Made by a program: the position numbers and the translations under genes
Notes under the pieces: generated by a model
Told to the model about the DNA's origin: nothing
The model's input: only the letters and a program-made list of their open reading frames with translations
Database searches by the model: none
Assembly (NCBI RefSeq): GCF_017744695.1
Contig: NZ_JAGIAS010000001.1
Location: 339,013 to 403,012, forward strand
Direction: 5' to 3'
DNA: 64,000 nt
From: Dyadobacter sp.
GTDB lineage: Bacteria > Bacteroidota > Bacteroidia > Cytophagales > Spirosomataceae
Shown here: positions 8,534-18,000 of the stretch, one piece after another
How the letters are laid out: every line of letters starts with the position of its first letter
Numbering within the stretch: position 1 is the first letter of the stretch

Positions 8534-9454
8534 TCAAAAAGTTGTTGGCGCGGTATTCAGGTCGCCGGAGCGGTAAGCCATGGCAAACTCTCTTGAAAAC
8601 TCGTCCAATGTAACTCTGCCAGTCGGTTGGTTCCATTGTTTTTGGAAATCCTCTGCAAAACTTCCATCGCGGATGGCAACCCCGATCTCAATAATATAAA
8701 CCTGCGCCATCGGCTGGGAAAAACCATCCTGCATTAGCGCGCCCAAAAGCTGTTCATCGGAAAACTCCACCCAATGCACATCCGGCTTTCCCGCGGCATT
8801 TCCAAGCGCCCGCGCCACCTGTTCGCCGTTCTTTACATCACTGACCACGTACCGAACCTGCTTTCCTGAAACCGAAAAGTCATCGATCGCCCTGAATGCT
8901 GCTTCGGCAATATCCCTGGGATGCGTGAGCGGCAGGCTCGCCGATCCGTTAAAGTTATTACCGATCATGCCCTGGTACCGGATCAGCGGCATAGCACCAT
9001 AAAAATTGGTCATAAACATTCCCGGGCGCAGGTGCAGGACATGCACGTGTTGTAACTCGTTGAGCAGCTGCTCAATGTAAAAGTTCGGGCCAGTCGGACC
9101 CAGCCCGTCTTCCAGGTGTGCGCCGACACTGCTCAGATTCACCGCGAGCTTCACCCCGGTTTCCTTCAGCGCACGGGCATATTGCCGGCCCATGGTCATC
9201 ATGTATTGTTTGACGTCCGGTGCATGATAGTCCGGAGGGATCATCAGGTACACCGCGTCGCTGCCTTCGAAAGAGTGCTTTACAAACTCGTAGTCGTCCA
9301 AGGAGCCGACCAGTGGCACTGCGCCCAAGGCACGAATTGCTTCCGACCGTGCCGGATTGGATGTGACAACCTTAACGGTATGTCCTTTCGTGATCAATTT
9401 TTCAGTCAGGATACGTCCTACGTTTCCCAAAGAGCCTGTTACTGTTACAATCAT
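8534..9454 (-). CDS. NmrA-family NAD(P)H-dependent oxidoreductase, QorB-like
   Basis: The start at 9452-9454 gives MIVTVTGSLGNVGRILTEKL, a Rossmann-fold N-terminus with GxxGxxG-type glycine pattern; the upstream ATG at 9481 would add nine residues ahead of the beta strand and overlaps the promoter. The 306-residue protein resembles atypical SDR/NmrA enzymes such as E. coli QorB (YtfG), an NADPH:quinone oxidoreductase. In E. coli, too, this gene is divergent from an HxlR regulator (YtfH), which supports the assignment and a role in quinone or electrophile stress. A -33 TTG and -7 TAGTTTTG lie directly upstream. Confidence 0.8.
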   Translation of the reverse strand: MIVTVTGSLGNVGRILTEKLITKGHTVKVVTSNPARSEAIRALGAVPLVGSLDDYEFVKHSFEGSDAVYLMIPPDYHAPDVKQYMMTMGRQYARALKETGVKLAVNLSSVGAHLEDGLGPTGPNFYIEQLLNELQHVHVLHLRPGMFMTNFYGAMPLIRYQGMIGNNFNGSASLPLTHPRDIAEAAFRAIDDFSVSGKQVRYVVSDVKNGEQVARALGNAAGKPDVHWVEFSDEQLLGALMQDGFSQPMAQVYIIEIGVAIRDGSFAEDFQKQWNQPTGRVTLDEFSREFAMAYRSGDLNTAPTTF

Positions 9455-9472
9455 TTTTAGTCTGTTTAAATG

Positions 9473-9512
9473 TTTGCCCAAAACTAGATTTGAACTTACT
9501 TTTGTACAAGTA
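9473..9512. promoter_or_regulatory. Overlapping divergent promoters with HxlR operator
   Basis: Plus strand: TTTG (9473-9476), 20-base spacer, TACTTTTG (9497-9504), driving the HxlR gene. Minus strand: TTG (9507-9509), 20-base spacer, TAGTTTTG (9479-9486), driving the NmrA-family gene. A near-palindrome TACT-N8-AGTA (9497-9512) overlaps the plus -7 and the minus -33 elements; it resembles YodB/HxlR-type operators (TACT-N7-AGTA). One bound regulator could therefore repress both genes. Confidence 0.65.
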
Positions 9513-9535
9513 CTTACCCAATGGTATGTTCAACT

Positions 9536-9937
9536 ATGGCAAATATCAAAGAGACCTCCGTCATCCAGGAAAACAAAAGCAATGCCTTTGCAGCATGCCC
9601 GGTAACTTTCGTAGTGGAACGGATCGGCGGGTACTGGAAACCCATTATCCTGTTCAATCTCCTGGCAGGCACCAGGCGTTATCACGAGCTGAGAAAGGCT
9701 GTTCCGGGTATCACTGAAAAAGTACTGATCCAGCAGTTGAAGCAACTGGAAGCCGACCAGCTTGTCACCAGGATATCAAAACCGGTCGTCCCGCCCTATG
9801 TCACCTACGAGCTTTCCCCGCAAGGCAAGGCATTGCGACCGGTACTGCTGGCAATGGCTGAATGGGCCGTCGGGCACGGAGGCGCACAATCCGAGCAATT
9901 CGAAAAGCAACTGGCCGACTTCCCCGGCGAGGAGTAG
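9536..9937 (+). CDS. HxlR-family transcriptional regulator
   Basis: A winged-helix HxlR protein of about 133 residues: CPVTFVVERIGGYWKPIILF is the family signature, with the conserved cysteine that in YodB/QorR-type members senses quinones or diamide. The recognition helix lies in GITEKVLIQQLKQLE and the wing in PPYVTYELSPQG. Starts at 9521 and 9536 are both possible; the later one is preferred because the predicted transcription start near 9511 leaves only about ten bases before 9521. It probably represses itself and the divergent oxidoreductase through the site at 9497-9512. Confidence 0.85.
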   Translation: MANIKETSVIQENKSNAFAACPVTFVVERIGGYWKPIILFNLLAGTRRYHELRKAVPGITEKVLIQQLKQLEADQLVTRISKPVVPPYVTYELSPQGKALRPVLLAMAEWAVGHGGAQSEQFEKQLADFPGEE

Positions 9938-10002
9938 CTTTACCATATTCTCAGCGAACACCCAAAAGTTGACTTTTTTCGCCTCTTTCAATCCTATAAT
10001 CG

Positions 10003-10010
10003 TAGCTTTG
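10003..10010 (+). promoter_or_regulatory. -7 element candidate for the ABC-F gene
   Basis: TAGCTTTG fits TAnnTTTG and lies 20 bases before the ATG at 10031, but no TTG is found at the expected -33 distance. A TTGACT and a TATAAT also occur nearby with a 20-base gap, too long for an E. coli-type promoter. Confidence 0.35.
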
Positions 10011-10030
10011 CGGCTTCAAACAATGAGAAG

Positions 10031-11668
10031 ATGATTACAGTTGAGAATTTGGCCGTCGAGTTTAGCGGTTCTACCCTTTTTAGTGACGTTTCCTTCGTTA
10101 TCAATCCTACCGATAAAATTGCCCTTATGGGTAAAAACGGGGCCGGCAAGTCCACCATGATGAAAATTATTGCCGGCGAACAAAAAGCGACGCGGGGCCA
10201 TGTGCGTGCGCCGAAAGATGCCGTGATCGCTTATCTGCCGCAACATTTATTGACCGAAGACAACTGTACCGTTTTCGAAGAAGCGGCAAAAGCATTCAAG
10301 CAGGTTTTTGAGATGCGTGCGGAAATGGATAAACTGAACCACGCACTCGAAACCCGCACAGACTACGACAGCGAAGAGTATATGGCCATCATCGAGCAGG
10401 TGACCGAACTCGGTGAAAAATATTACCAGCTGGAGGAAGTCAATTATGACGCCGAAGTGGAGAAGGCGTTGAAAGGACTGGGATTCAGGCCGGACGATTT
10501 CCAACGGCAAACCAAGGAGTTCAGTGGCGGATGGCGCATGCGTATCGAGCTTGCCAAAATATTATTGCAGAAGCCCGACCTTATTTTGCTGGATGAGCCT
10601 ACCAACCATATCGACATCGAGTCGGTGATCTGGCTGGAAGACTTTTTGGTGAACAAGGCAAATGCCGTAATGGTGATTTCTCACGACCGTGCTTTCATCG
10701 ACAATATCACCAACCGCACGGTTGAAGTGACGATGGGCCGCATTTATGACTACAAGGCCAACTACTCCCATTATTTGCAGTTGCGCGAGGAGCGCAGGGC
10801 ACATCAAATGAAGGCGTATCAGGAACAGCAGAAGATGATTGCAGATAATTTGCAGTTTATCGAGCGTTTTCGCGGTACCTATTCCAAAACCAATCAGGTT
10901 TCCTCGCGTGAACGCATGTTGGAGAAACTGGAAATCATCGAAATTGATGAAGTTGATAATTCAGCCCTGAAACTTCGCTTTCCGCCCTCGCCACGGTCAG
11001 GGGACTATCCGGTAACCGTGAAAGATGTGTCAAAATCCTACGGGGACCATGTTGTGTTTAAAAATGCAAACATGTCTATTTCGAGGGGAGAAAAGGTATC
11101 GTTTGTGGGCCGGAATGGCGAAGGTAAATCGACGATGATCAAGGCCATCATGGGCCAGCTCAATGTTGACGGGACCTGCCAGCTGGGGCATAATGTCAAG
11201 GTCGGATACTTTGCGCAAAACCAGGCATCCCTGCTGGATCCTGATCTGACTATTTTTCAGACAGTGGATGAGGTCGCAGAAGGAGATGTAAGAACCCAGA
11301 TCAAGAATATTCTGGGGGCATTTATGTTTCAGGGCGACGATATCGACAAGAAAGTAAGCGTGTTGTCGGGTGGGGAAAGAACGCGGCTTGCGATGGTGAA
11401 GTTGCTTCTGGAACCTGTAAACCTGTTGATTCTCGATGAACCTACGAATCACCTGGATTTGAAGTCAAAGGATGTTTTGAAAGAAGCGCTTAGAAACTTC
11501 GACGGAACGCTGGTACTGGTATCCCACGACCGCGATTTCTTACAAGGCCTGTCCCAAAAAGTTTTTGAGTTCAAAGACAAACGGGTCATTGAGCATTTTG
11601 AAACTATTGATGCCTTTCTCGAACGCAATCGGATAAAAAGCATTGCCGACCTGCAACTTGCGAAGTAG
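10031..11668 (+). CDS. ABC-F family ATPase (translation factor type)
   Basis: A 545-residue soluble protein with two ABC ATPase domains and no membrane segment. Walker A motifs are GKNGAGKST (residues 34-42) and GRNGEGKST; signature motifs are FSGGWRMRIELAK and LSGGERTRLAMVK; Walker B motifs are LILLDEPTNHID and LLILDEPTNHLD. Between the domains lies the charged linker (EERRAHQMKAYQEQQKM) that in ABC-F proteins reaches into the ribosome. Its pattern is closest to the YbiT/YdiF-like subgroup; a housekeeping translation role is more likely than antibiotic resistance. Confidence 0.9.
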   Translation: MITVENLAVEFSGSTLFSDVSFVINPTDKIALMGKNGAGKSTMMKIIAGEQKATRGHVRAPKDAVIAYLPQHLLTEDNCTVFEEAAKAFKQVFEMRAEMDKLNHALETRTDYDSEEYMAIIEQVTELGEKYYQLEEVNYDAEVEKALKGLGFRPDDFQRQTKEFSGGWRMRIELAKILLQKPDLILLDEPTNHIDIESVIWLEDFLVNKANAVMVISHDRAFIDNITNRTVEVTMGRIYDYKANYSHYLQLREERRAHQMKAYQEQQKMIADNLQFIERFRGTYSKTNQVSSRERMLEKLEIIEIDEVDNSALKLRFPPSPRSGDYPVTVKDVSKSYGDHVVFKNANMSISRGEKVSFVGRNGEGKSTMIKAIMGQLNVDGTCQLGHNVKVGYFAQNQASLLDPDLTIFQTVDEVAEGDVRTQIKNILGAFMFQGDDIDKKVSVLSGGERTRLAMVKLLLEPVNLLILDEPTNHLDLKSKDVLKEALRNFDGTLVLVSHDRDFLQGLSQKVFEFKDKRVIEHFETIDAFLERNRIKSIADLQLAK

Positions 11669-11717
11669 TCAACGGTGATAGCGTCAATAGCCTGATCGTA
11701 CCAAAAACACGGAAACC

Positions 11718-12860
11718 ATGGCAGGACAACGGGAAGTTACCACAGCGATACTCGATGCCGCTATCCAGGCTGGCGATGAAATTGAATTGTCTTCCCTGCT
11801 TGGCAGGTTCCCGTATCCGGAGCAGTTGCCCGATATTTACCAGGATACCGGTTATCAGTCGGGCAATTCAACTGAAAGCAACGCCCGGGAAATCATTCGT
11901 CACCGCCATTGCTTCGATTCCTGGCAGGATTATGCTGCATTCCGGACGGGTTTATCTGACAGGAATTCCCGCTCCGTCTGCTTTGAAGCTGCCGTGGAGG
12001 CGATTGTACATGGTAATCCAGACATACTGCTTGGCTTGCTGGCAGCTTTTCCCGAATTGGTCCATATGCGCTCGCCGCGAAATCACCATGCGACCCTCCT
12101 GAATTACGTTGGGGCCAATGGCTTTGAATTCTGGCGACAGCGGACGCCGTACAATGCTGTGAAAATAGCTCAGTTACTTTTGGAGGCGGGAGCCGAGGTC
12201 GACGCCTGGGGAGATATGTACCGCGGTACATCCACCCTGGGGCTGGTGGCCACCAGCGTGCATCCGGTGGTTACCGGCATACAGCAAGACCTCATGGATG
12301 TCCTGATCCGCCATGGCGCAGACCCCAACCACGCCGTCGCCCCCGACTACACCGAGGGAATGCTCGTACTGGCCTGTATTCACAACGGCCGGTACGAACC
12401 GATCCACTACCTGGCCAAACATGGCGCCAGGATTGATTTTGAAGGGGCCTGCGCACTCGGAGACTTCCCAAAAGCGCAGGAGCTTTTCGCAAATGCCAGC
12501 TCTGAAAAGCGGGCTATGGGCCTGATCTGGTCGTGCCAATATGACCACCGGCAAGTATCCGCTTTTTTGCTCGACCAGGGCATTCCCGTCAACATATACA
12601 TCAGTGGAACAACGCCACTGCTTGCGGCTGCCTTCGAGGGCCAGTTGCAAATGGTCAAATTCCTCCTGGAACGTGGCGCGGACCTGGAAATGACGAACGA
12701 TTATGGAGGCACCGCGCTGGGCCAGACCTTGTGGTGCCTTTCCTATCATCGCAAGCCGGCACATATGGAGATCATGGAACTGCTGATTGCCCATGGCGCC
12801 GTTGTTCAGCAAAATTGGCAAGCTTCCATCAACGAACTGCGTAAACAGGTACGGCCTTAA
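11718..12860 (+). CDS. Ankyrin-repeat protein
   Basis: A 380-residue protein without signal peptide. Ankyrin-type repeats are clear around residues 150-200 (AQLLLEAGAEVDAWGD), 190-225 (DVLIRHGADPNHAVAP), 235-250 (HYLAKHGARIDFEGA) and 290-330 (TPLLAAAFEGQLQMVKFLLE, RGADLEMTNDYGGTALG). No enzymatic domain is attached, so a protein-binding role is the most that can be said. It follows the ABC-F gene by 49 bases and precedes the sigma factor by 70 bases; co-transcription with the former is possible. Confidence 0.8.
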   Translation: MAGQREVTTAILDAAIQAGDEIELSSLLGRFPYPEQLPDIYQDTGYQSGNSTESNAREIIRHRHCFDSWQDYAAFRTGLSDRNSRSVCFEAAVEAIVHGNPDILLGLLAAFPELVHMRSPRNHHATLLNYVGANGFEFWRQRTPYNAVKIAQLLLEAGAEVDAWGDMYRGTSTLGLVATSVHPVVTGIQQDLMDVLIRHGADPNHAVAPDYTEGMLVLACIHNGRYEPIHYLAKHGARIDFEGACALGDFPKAQELFANASSEKRAMGLIWSCQYDHRQVSAFLLDQGIPVNIYISGTTPLLAAAFEGQLQMVKFLLERGADLEMTNDYGGTALGQTLWCLSYHRKPAHMEIMELLIAHGAVVQQNWQASINELRKQVRP

Positions 12861-12930
12861 ACACTCTGGGCAAGCAGTAGAAAAAAACGCTCGCGGACTT
12901 CGGTTGACAGAAGCTTCAACGAAACCGCAG

Positions 12931-13575
12931 ATGAAGAAATCAACGCCTGTCCCCGCAGACGAGCCGCTACTAGGCGATCTGTGGAACCGTTTCCGGGAAA
13001 ATGATGAGCAGGCGTTCGACGAGCTGGCCAAACGCAGGTACCGCCTCCTGTTCAACTACGCGACCCGGTTCACCAAAGACACCGAGCTGATCAAGGACTG
13101 CATCCAGGACCTGTTTCTGGAACTCTGGTATCGCAGAGCGCGCCTCACCGACACCAGTTACGTGACGGTTTACCTGATTTGCGCATTGCGGAACAATCTT
13201 CTGAGAAAACTGAGAGTGAACACCCGCCTCGACGACTCAGTCGATATTGCGGCCAGCAGCGATGTTTTCACCGACAATCTCACGGTGGAAACAATGCTGA
13301 TCAGCTCCGAATCCATGTCGCAGAATGAGCGCGAAATCCGTAACGCGATCAACCGGCTACCGAGGCGTCAGCAGGAAGTGATATTTCTTAAATTTTATGA
13401 GGGGTTATCTAACGAAGAGATCGCCAAAGTAATGGATATTGAAAAGCAGACAGTGGCGAACTTTGTCCACCGGGCGATCAGTCAGCTCAAAAACGACCTG
13501 CCTTCATTCTCCCAGATCATGCCGCAAATTATCTTTCTGTTTCTTTCTTCCGCATCCACCGAACTACAACCCTAG
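12931..13575 (+). CDS. ECF-type RNA polymerase sigma factor
   Basis: Start chosen at 12931 (MKKSTPVPADEPLLG), since the longer frame to 12787 would overlap the ankyrin gene. The 214-residue protein has sigma region 2 (YRLLFNYATRFTKDTELIKD, CIQDLFLELWYRRARL) and region 4 (LPRRQQEVIFLKFYEGLSNEEIAKVM, then the helix KQTVANFVHRAISQLK). It belongs to the Bacteroidota ECF group paired with FecR anti-sigma factors, and the next gene is FecR. Expected to drive the SusC/SusD operon at 15021-24920 when released. Confidence 0.9.
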   Translation: MKKSTPVPADEPLLGDLWNRFRENDEQAFDELAKRRYRLLFNYATRFTKDTELIKDCIQDLFLELWYRRARLTDTSYVTVYLICALRNNLLRKLRVNTRLDDSVDIAASSDVFTDNLTVETMLISSESMSQNEREIRNAINRLPRRQQEVIFLKFYEGLSNEEIAKVMDIEKQTVANFVHRAISQLKNDLPSFSQIMPQIIFLFLSSASTELQP

Positions 13576-13712
13576 CAACCAGCACCTTACACATCTTCGT
13601 ATCACCTATCCACTGGTTTAATTTAAATTATTTCTCAAATTTTTATCATAAAAAGGGTATCAGCTTCCCGGTACGTACTATTTCAATGCAGATAGGTTAC
13701 TGAAACCGGAAA

Positions 13713-14813
13713 ATGCAGGACTACGCGCAATACGACATCAAGGATTTCCTGGCCGATGAGGCTTTTTGCAGGTGGGTGCTTCGCCAGCAGCCGGCTGATA
13801 ATGCATTTTGGGAAAACTGGCTACGCAATAACCCGGAACGTGCGGGTATTGTTTCGAAGGCTAAAACATTGATTTCAGAAATTCACCACGCGCAGAACTA
13901 CCTGAGCGACGAGGAACTGGAAACGGAATTACAGCGCCTCTCGGCAGCCCGAAAATCGGCTACCCGGGATCCGGAATACTCCGAACCGACGCGGCGCTGG
14001 CTGCGGCCCGTTTTGCTTGGAACAGGCGCATTGGCGTGCGTGGTCGTCTTGTTTTTCATTTTCAGCAATCCGCTGAGCTGGCAAACCGGCGAGCGGACCG
14101 CACACGTTCCTTCCAAAGTGTACAAAAGCGAAAAATGGATAGAAATCACTAATGACGGCAATAGTACGAAATCGGTTTCCCTGCCAGACGGCAGTTCTGT
14201 CCGGCTTTCGCCCAAAAGCAGGTTCAGCTACCCGGCCAAGTTTGTCAAGACCGGGCGAGAAGTGCTGCTGAATGGTGAAGCGTTTTTTGAAGTAACCAAA
14301 AACCCGCAAAGCCCTTTCAAAGTCTACACGAGTGATATCGTCACGACCGTTTTGGGCACGAGCTTCACGGTCAAGGCCTTTGACGGAGATAAAGATGTAC
14401 GCGTCGTGGTAAAAACAGGAAAAGTGACCGTAACTGCAAACACGGCACGCAACAAAACCCGCGAGCCCGAAAAGACCCAGCTCGTGCTGCTGCCCAACCA
14501 GCAGGTTGTCTTTCATCGCGACGAACAGACAATGAAACGCTCGCTCGTCGGCAACCCGTCACCCGTCGGGCAGCCGAATGCCGGTACCCTGGTTTTCGAG
14601 AATGCGCCGGTCGCCAGGGTGTTTGAATCGCTGCAAAAGCAATATGAAGTCCAGATCATTTATGACGCCGACCTGCTGGCTGGTTGCCAGCTGACCGCCG
14701 AACTCGGCCAGGAACCGCTTTTCGAAAAACTGGGAATGATATGTAAAGCCATTCAGGCACGCTATGAGTTGATCGATGGGCAGATCATCATTCAGGGAAG
14801 TTCTTGTAGATAA
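13713..14813 (+). CDS. FecR-family anti-sigma factor
   Basis: A 366-residue inner-membrane protein: cytoplasmic N-terminus (1-98) that would hold the sigma factor, one membrane segment (about 99-118, VLLGTGALACVVVLFFIFSN), a periplasmic FecR domain (about 140-260; LPDGSSVRLSPKSRFSYP and LNGEAFFEVTKNPQSPFKVY), and a C-terminal DUF4974-type domain (about 295-365) that contacts the SusC signalling domain. It sits between its sigma factor and an STN-containing SusC, the usual signalling order. The 137 bases separating it from the sigma gene contain no clear promoter match. Confidence 0.9.
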   Translation: MQDYAQYDIKDFLADEAFCRWVLRQQPADNAFWENWLRNNPERAGIVSKAKTLISEIHHAQNYLSDEELETELQRLSAARKSATRDPEYSEPTRRWLRPVLLGTGALACVVVLFFIFSNPLSWQTGERTAHVPSKVYKSEKWIEITNDGNSTKSVSLPDGSSVRLSPKSRFSYPAKFVKTGREVLLNGEAFFEVTKNPQSPFKVYTSDIVTTVLGTSFTVKAFDGDKDVRVVVKTGKVTVTANTARNKTREPEKTQLVLLPNQQVVFHRDEQTMKRSLVGNPSPVGQPNAGTLVFENAPVARVFESLQKQYEVQIIYDADLLAGCQLTAELGQEPLFEKLGMICKAIQARYELIDGQIIIQGSSCR

Positions 14814-14887
14814 GCATTCACCTTTTTCAGCCCCCTTAACCCTACGCTCATGATCCCATCCGGCCATCCGCCCTGACCAGATGCAAA

Positions 14888-14970
14888 CAAGCCGACGATG
14901 CTGTAACATCCCCGGCTTGTCCTGATTCCCCATCTGATTGCTGCCAGTAATCCGGTTCGTCAAAACCGGA
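14888..14970 (+). other. Two hairpins in the FecR-SusC intergenic leader
   Basis: CAAGCCG (14888-14894) pairs with CGGCTTG (14913-14919), with an inner GATG/CATC stem, making a long hairpin. A second one, TCCGGTT (14951-14957) with AACCGGA (14964-14970), has a 6-base loop. Both lie in the 207-base gap before the SusC start. They could terminate the sigma-FecR transcript or attenuate or stabilise the SusC message; no T run follows the first. Confidence 0.5.
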
Positions 14971-15020
14971 GCAGGGAACTTTTGTATCTCATTTTTTCAA
15001 AAAAGCATACATACAAATCT

Positions 15021-18000
15021 ATGAAAATTAATACGAAACCGATCAGGATTTTATTCCAAATCATGCGTATATCAATGTATCAGCTGCTCCTGTCAATCCT
15101 GTGCACCTCCCTGGTCGTAGCCAACGACAGCCGGGCCCAGGAACTATTGAGCCGTCGGATTTCACTGGACCTGGATGATCAAAAAGTAAGTGTGGCGCTG
15201 CGGCAAATCAGCCGGCAGGCGGCCGTGCGTTTCATGTACAGCCCGCAGGTGATCCCGGCCGAACGCAAAGTCACATTGCATGTTCAGAATGAGACGCTTA
15301 GTACGGTTCTTGAAACGCTTTTCAAACCACTGGGTATCGGCTACGAGGTATCGGGCAATCAGCTGGTCCTCAGCATCATGGCCGATCCAAAACCGGCCGT
15401 TCAGCAGCCGGAGGAAGAACAACGCCCGGCCGACCGAAGCATCCGGGGGTCTGTCAAAGATGAAAAAGGGTCGCCCCTCCCGGGTGTGAGCATTGTAGTG
15501 AAAGGCACCCAGCGCGGCTCGCTGACCGACGCCGTCGGGAATTTCGAAGTCAGCATTCCCGACGGCGAGCATACGATCATCTTCTCTTTCGTGGGTTACC
15601 TCAGCCAGGAAATACCCGTCGGCAACCAGCGTACAATGGACATTGTACTGAAAGACGACCTGAAAGCTTTGCAGGAAGTGGTGGTGGTAGGTTACGGAAC
15701 GCAAAAAAAGGTAAATCTCACCGGCTCGGTGGCTTCCGTCGAAGGAAAGGAATTGCTTAAAACGCCTGCTACCAATATCACCAACTCACTCGTCGGCCGG
15801 CTGCCCGGGCTTATTGCCGTGAATGGGAACGGAAAACCGGGCGCAGGCTCGTCCATTTCCATCCGCGGGGCGAGCACCTTCGGCGACAACAGCGCGCTGA
15901 TCGTCGTCGACGGCATTATCCGGACTTTCGACCAGATCGACCCGAACGAAGTTGAAAGCATTTCCATTTTGAAAGACGCCTCCGCGACGGCCGTTTACGG
16001 ATCGAGAGCGGCCAATGGCGTAATCCTCGTCACCACGCGACGTGGTGCAACAGGCAAGCCCACCTTCCATTACAATGGCTTCGCAGGCATCCAGCAGCCG
16101 ACGCAATATCCGCGGGTAATGAACGCCTATGAATATGCCGTTACCAAAAACAAGGCGGTACGGAACCTCGGCAAGCCTATTCAGTATTCCGACCAGGAGC
16201 TGGAAGATATTCGCACGGGAGTACTTCCCGAATATGACTGGTACGGCAATACACTGAAAAAACAATCCTTCCAGACGCAGCAGAACCTCAGCGTTAGCGG
16301 CGGGTCCGAGGCGATCCGTTACTTCCTTTCGCTGGGTTACCTCGATCAGGACGGGATGTACGACCGCATTAACTTTCAGCGCTATTCGATCCGCACCAAT
16401 GTAGATGCGAAAATCAACAAGAACTTCACCATATCGGCCGATATCGACGCCAGCAACCGCAATACCAACCAAAGCGCATACTCGCCCGAAGCTATTTTCG
16501 ATGACATCGTGGCCGCCTACCCGCTCGACAAGGCCTACAACCCCGACGGGACCATCTTCTACACCCGGGAGCAGCATCCGGTGGAGGAGATCAAAACCGG
16601 CTATAATCACATGCGGAACAACATTTTGCAGGCAACGCTTACGGTCAGGCATGACCTGCCTTTTGTCAAAGGGCTTTCCGTGACGGGCCGCGCGTCGTTC
16701 GGGCGCGAGTATTCCAATAACAAGCATTATAATGTCCCCATTTTCATGAACCGCCAGGACCAGGACGGCAACACGCTGGAAATATATCCCTATGGCGGCT
16801 GGAATGGCAAAACCGCATTGACCCAGTCTTTCAGCGAGTATAATACCACCACACTCAATGCCTCACTGAACTACTCGCGCAACTTCGGCCCGCACGAGGT
16901 GGGCGGCTTGCTCCTCTTCGAGCAGCTCGATGCCAAAGGCAATAACTTCTATGGCTTTCGTACCAATTTCCCTGCGCTAGGCCTCGACGAATTCCTATAT
17001 GGCGGTGAAAACCAAAAAGATGCGAACGGGGGATCCTTTACCGACGGACGGCGCGGGGCCATCGCGCGGGTGAATTACAGCTTCCGGGAGCGCTATCTGT
17101 TTGAGGCCTCGTTCAGAAGGGATGGTTCTGTGGCATTCCCGGCGTCCAAAAAGTACGGTTTCTTCCCGGCTGTCTCCGCCGGCTGGCGCATAATGGAAGA
17201 GTCATTCCTTAAAAACGCGGCGGGAACGGCGTTTATCGACAATTTAAAACTCCGCGCGTCGTACGGCTTGGTTGGCAATGACCGCAATGTGTACACGGGC
17301 TATCTGCTTCGTAACCCAACCTTCCAGTATTCGCAGGTTTACAATCCGTCGGGGACCATCGTTTCCGGCACGGAAGGGCTATCCAGCATTACACCGGGCA
17401 TTCTTCCGAACCCGAACGTTACCTGGGAAACGGCCGCCGTGACCGATCTCGGCCTGGAAGGCTCCTTATGGAAAGGGAAATTGCAATTCGAGATCGATGT
17501 ATTTTACAAAAGAACTTCCAACATCCTGCGCACACGCATCCGCTCGATACCGGGCACGCTGGGCGCACAGCTGCCCGCGGAAAACTATGCCAAAGTGGAT
17601 AACAAGGGCATCGAGTTCATGCTGAGCCACCAAAACAGCTTTCGGGCATTGAAATACTTCATCAAACTGAACGGAAGCTTCTCACAGAACAAGGTGATCA
17701 CGCTCGACGAGCCGGCTAACACGCCGGATTACCTGCTGCAAACCGGCCGCCCGCTGGGGTTCATTACCGGCTATAAGGCGTTAGGATTTTTCCAGACTGA
17801 CGAGGAAGTCGCCGCATACCTGCCGCAGTTCAACGGCGGACAAAAAGCCGGCGACGTCAAATATGCCGATATCAACGGTGACCGGAAAGTCGATGCAAAC
17901 GACCTGACGATCATATCGATGGATAATAATATCCCGAAAATGATCGGTGGATTGTCTTTCGGCGGCTCGCTGAAAGGTTTCGACCTGAATGTACTTTTCC

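Noticed and set aside
9969..10000. E. coli-type TTGACT and TATAAT upstream of the ABC-F gene
   Set aside because: The 20-base spacing is too long for a -35/-10 pair and Bacteroidota use a different consensus; TAGCTTTG at 10003 is preferred.
12174..13055. 293-codon minus-strand frame across ankyrin and sigma genes
   Set aside because: It overlaps two genes with clear domains on the opposite strand.
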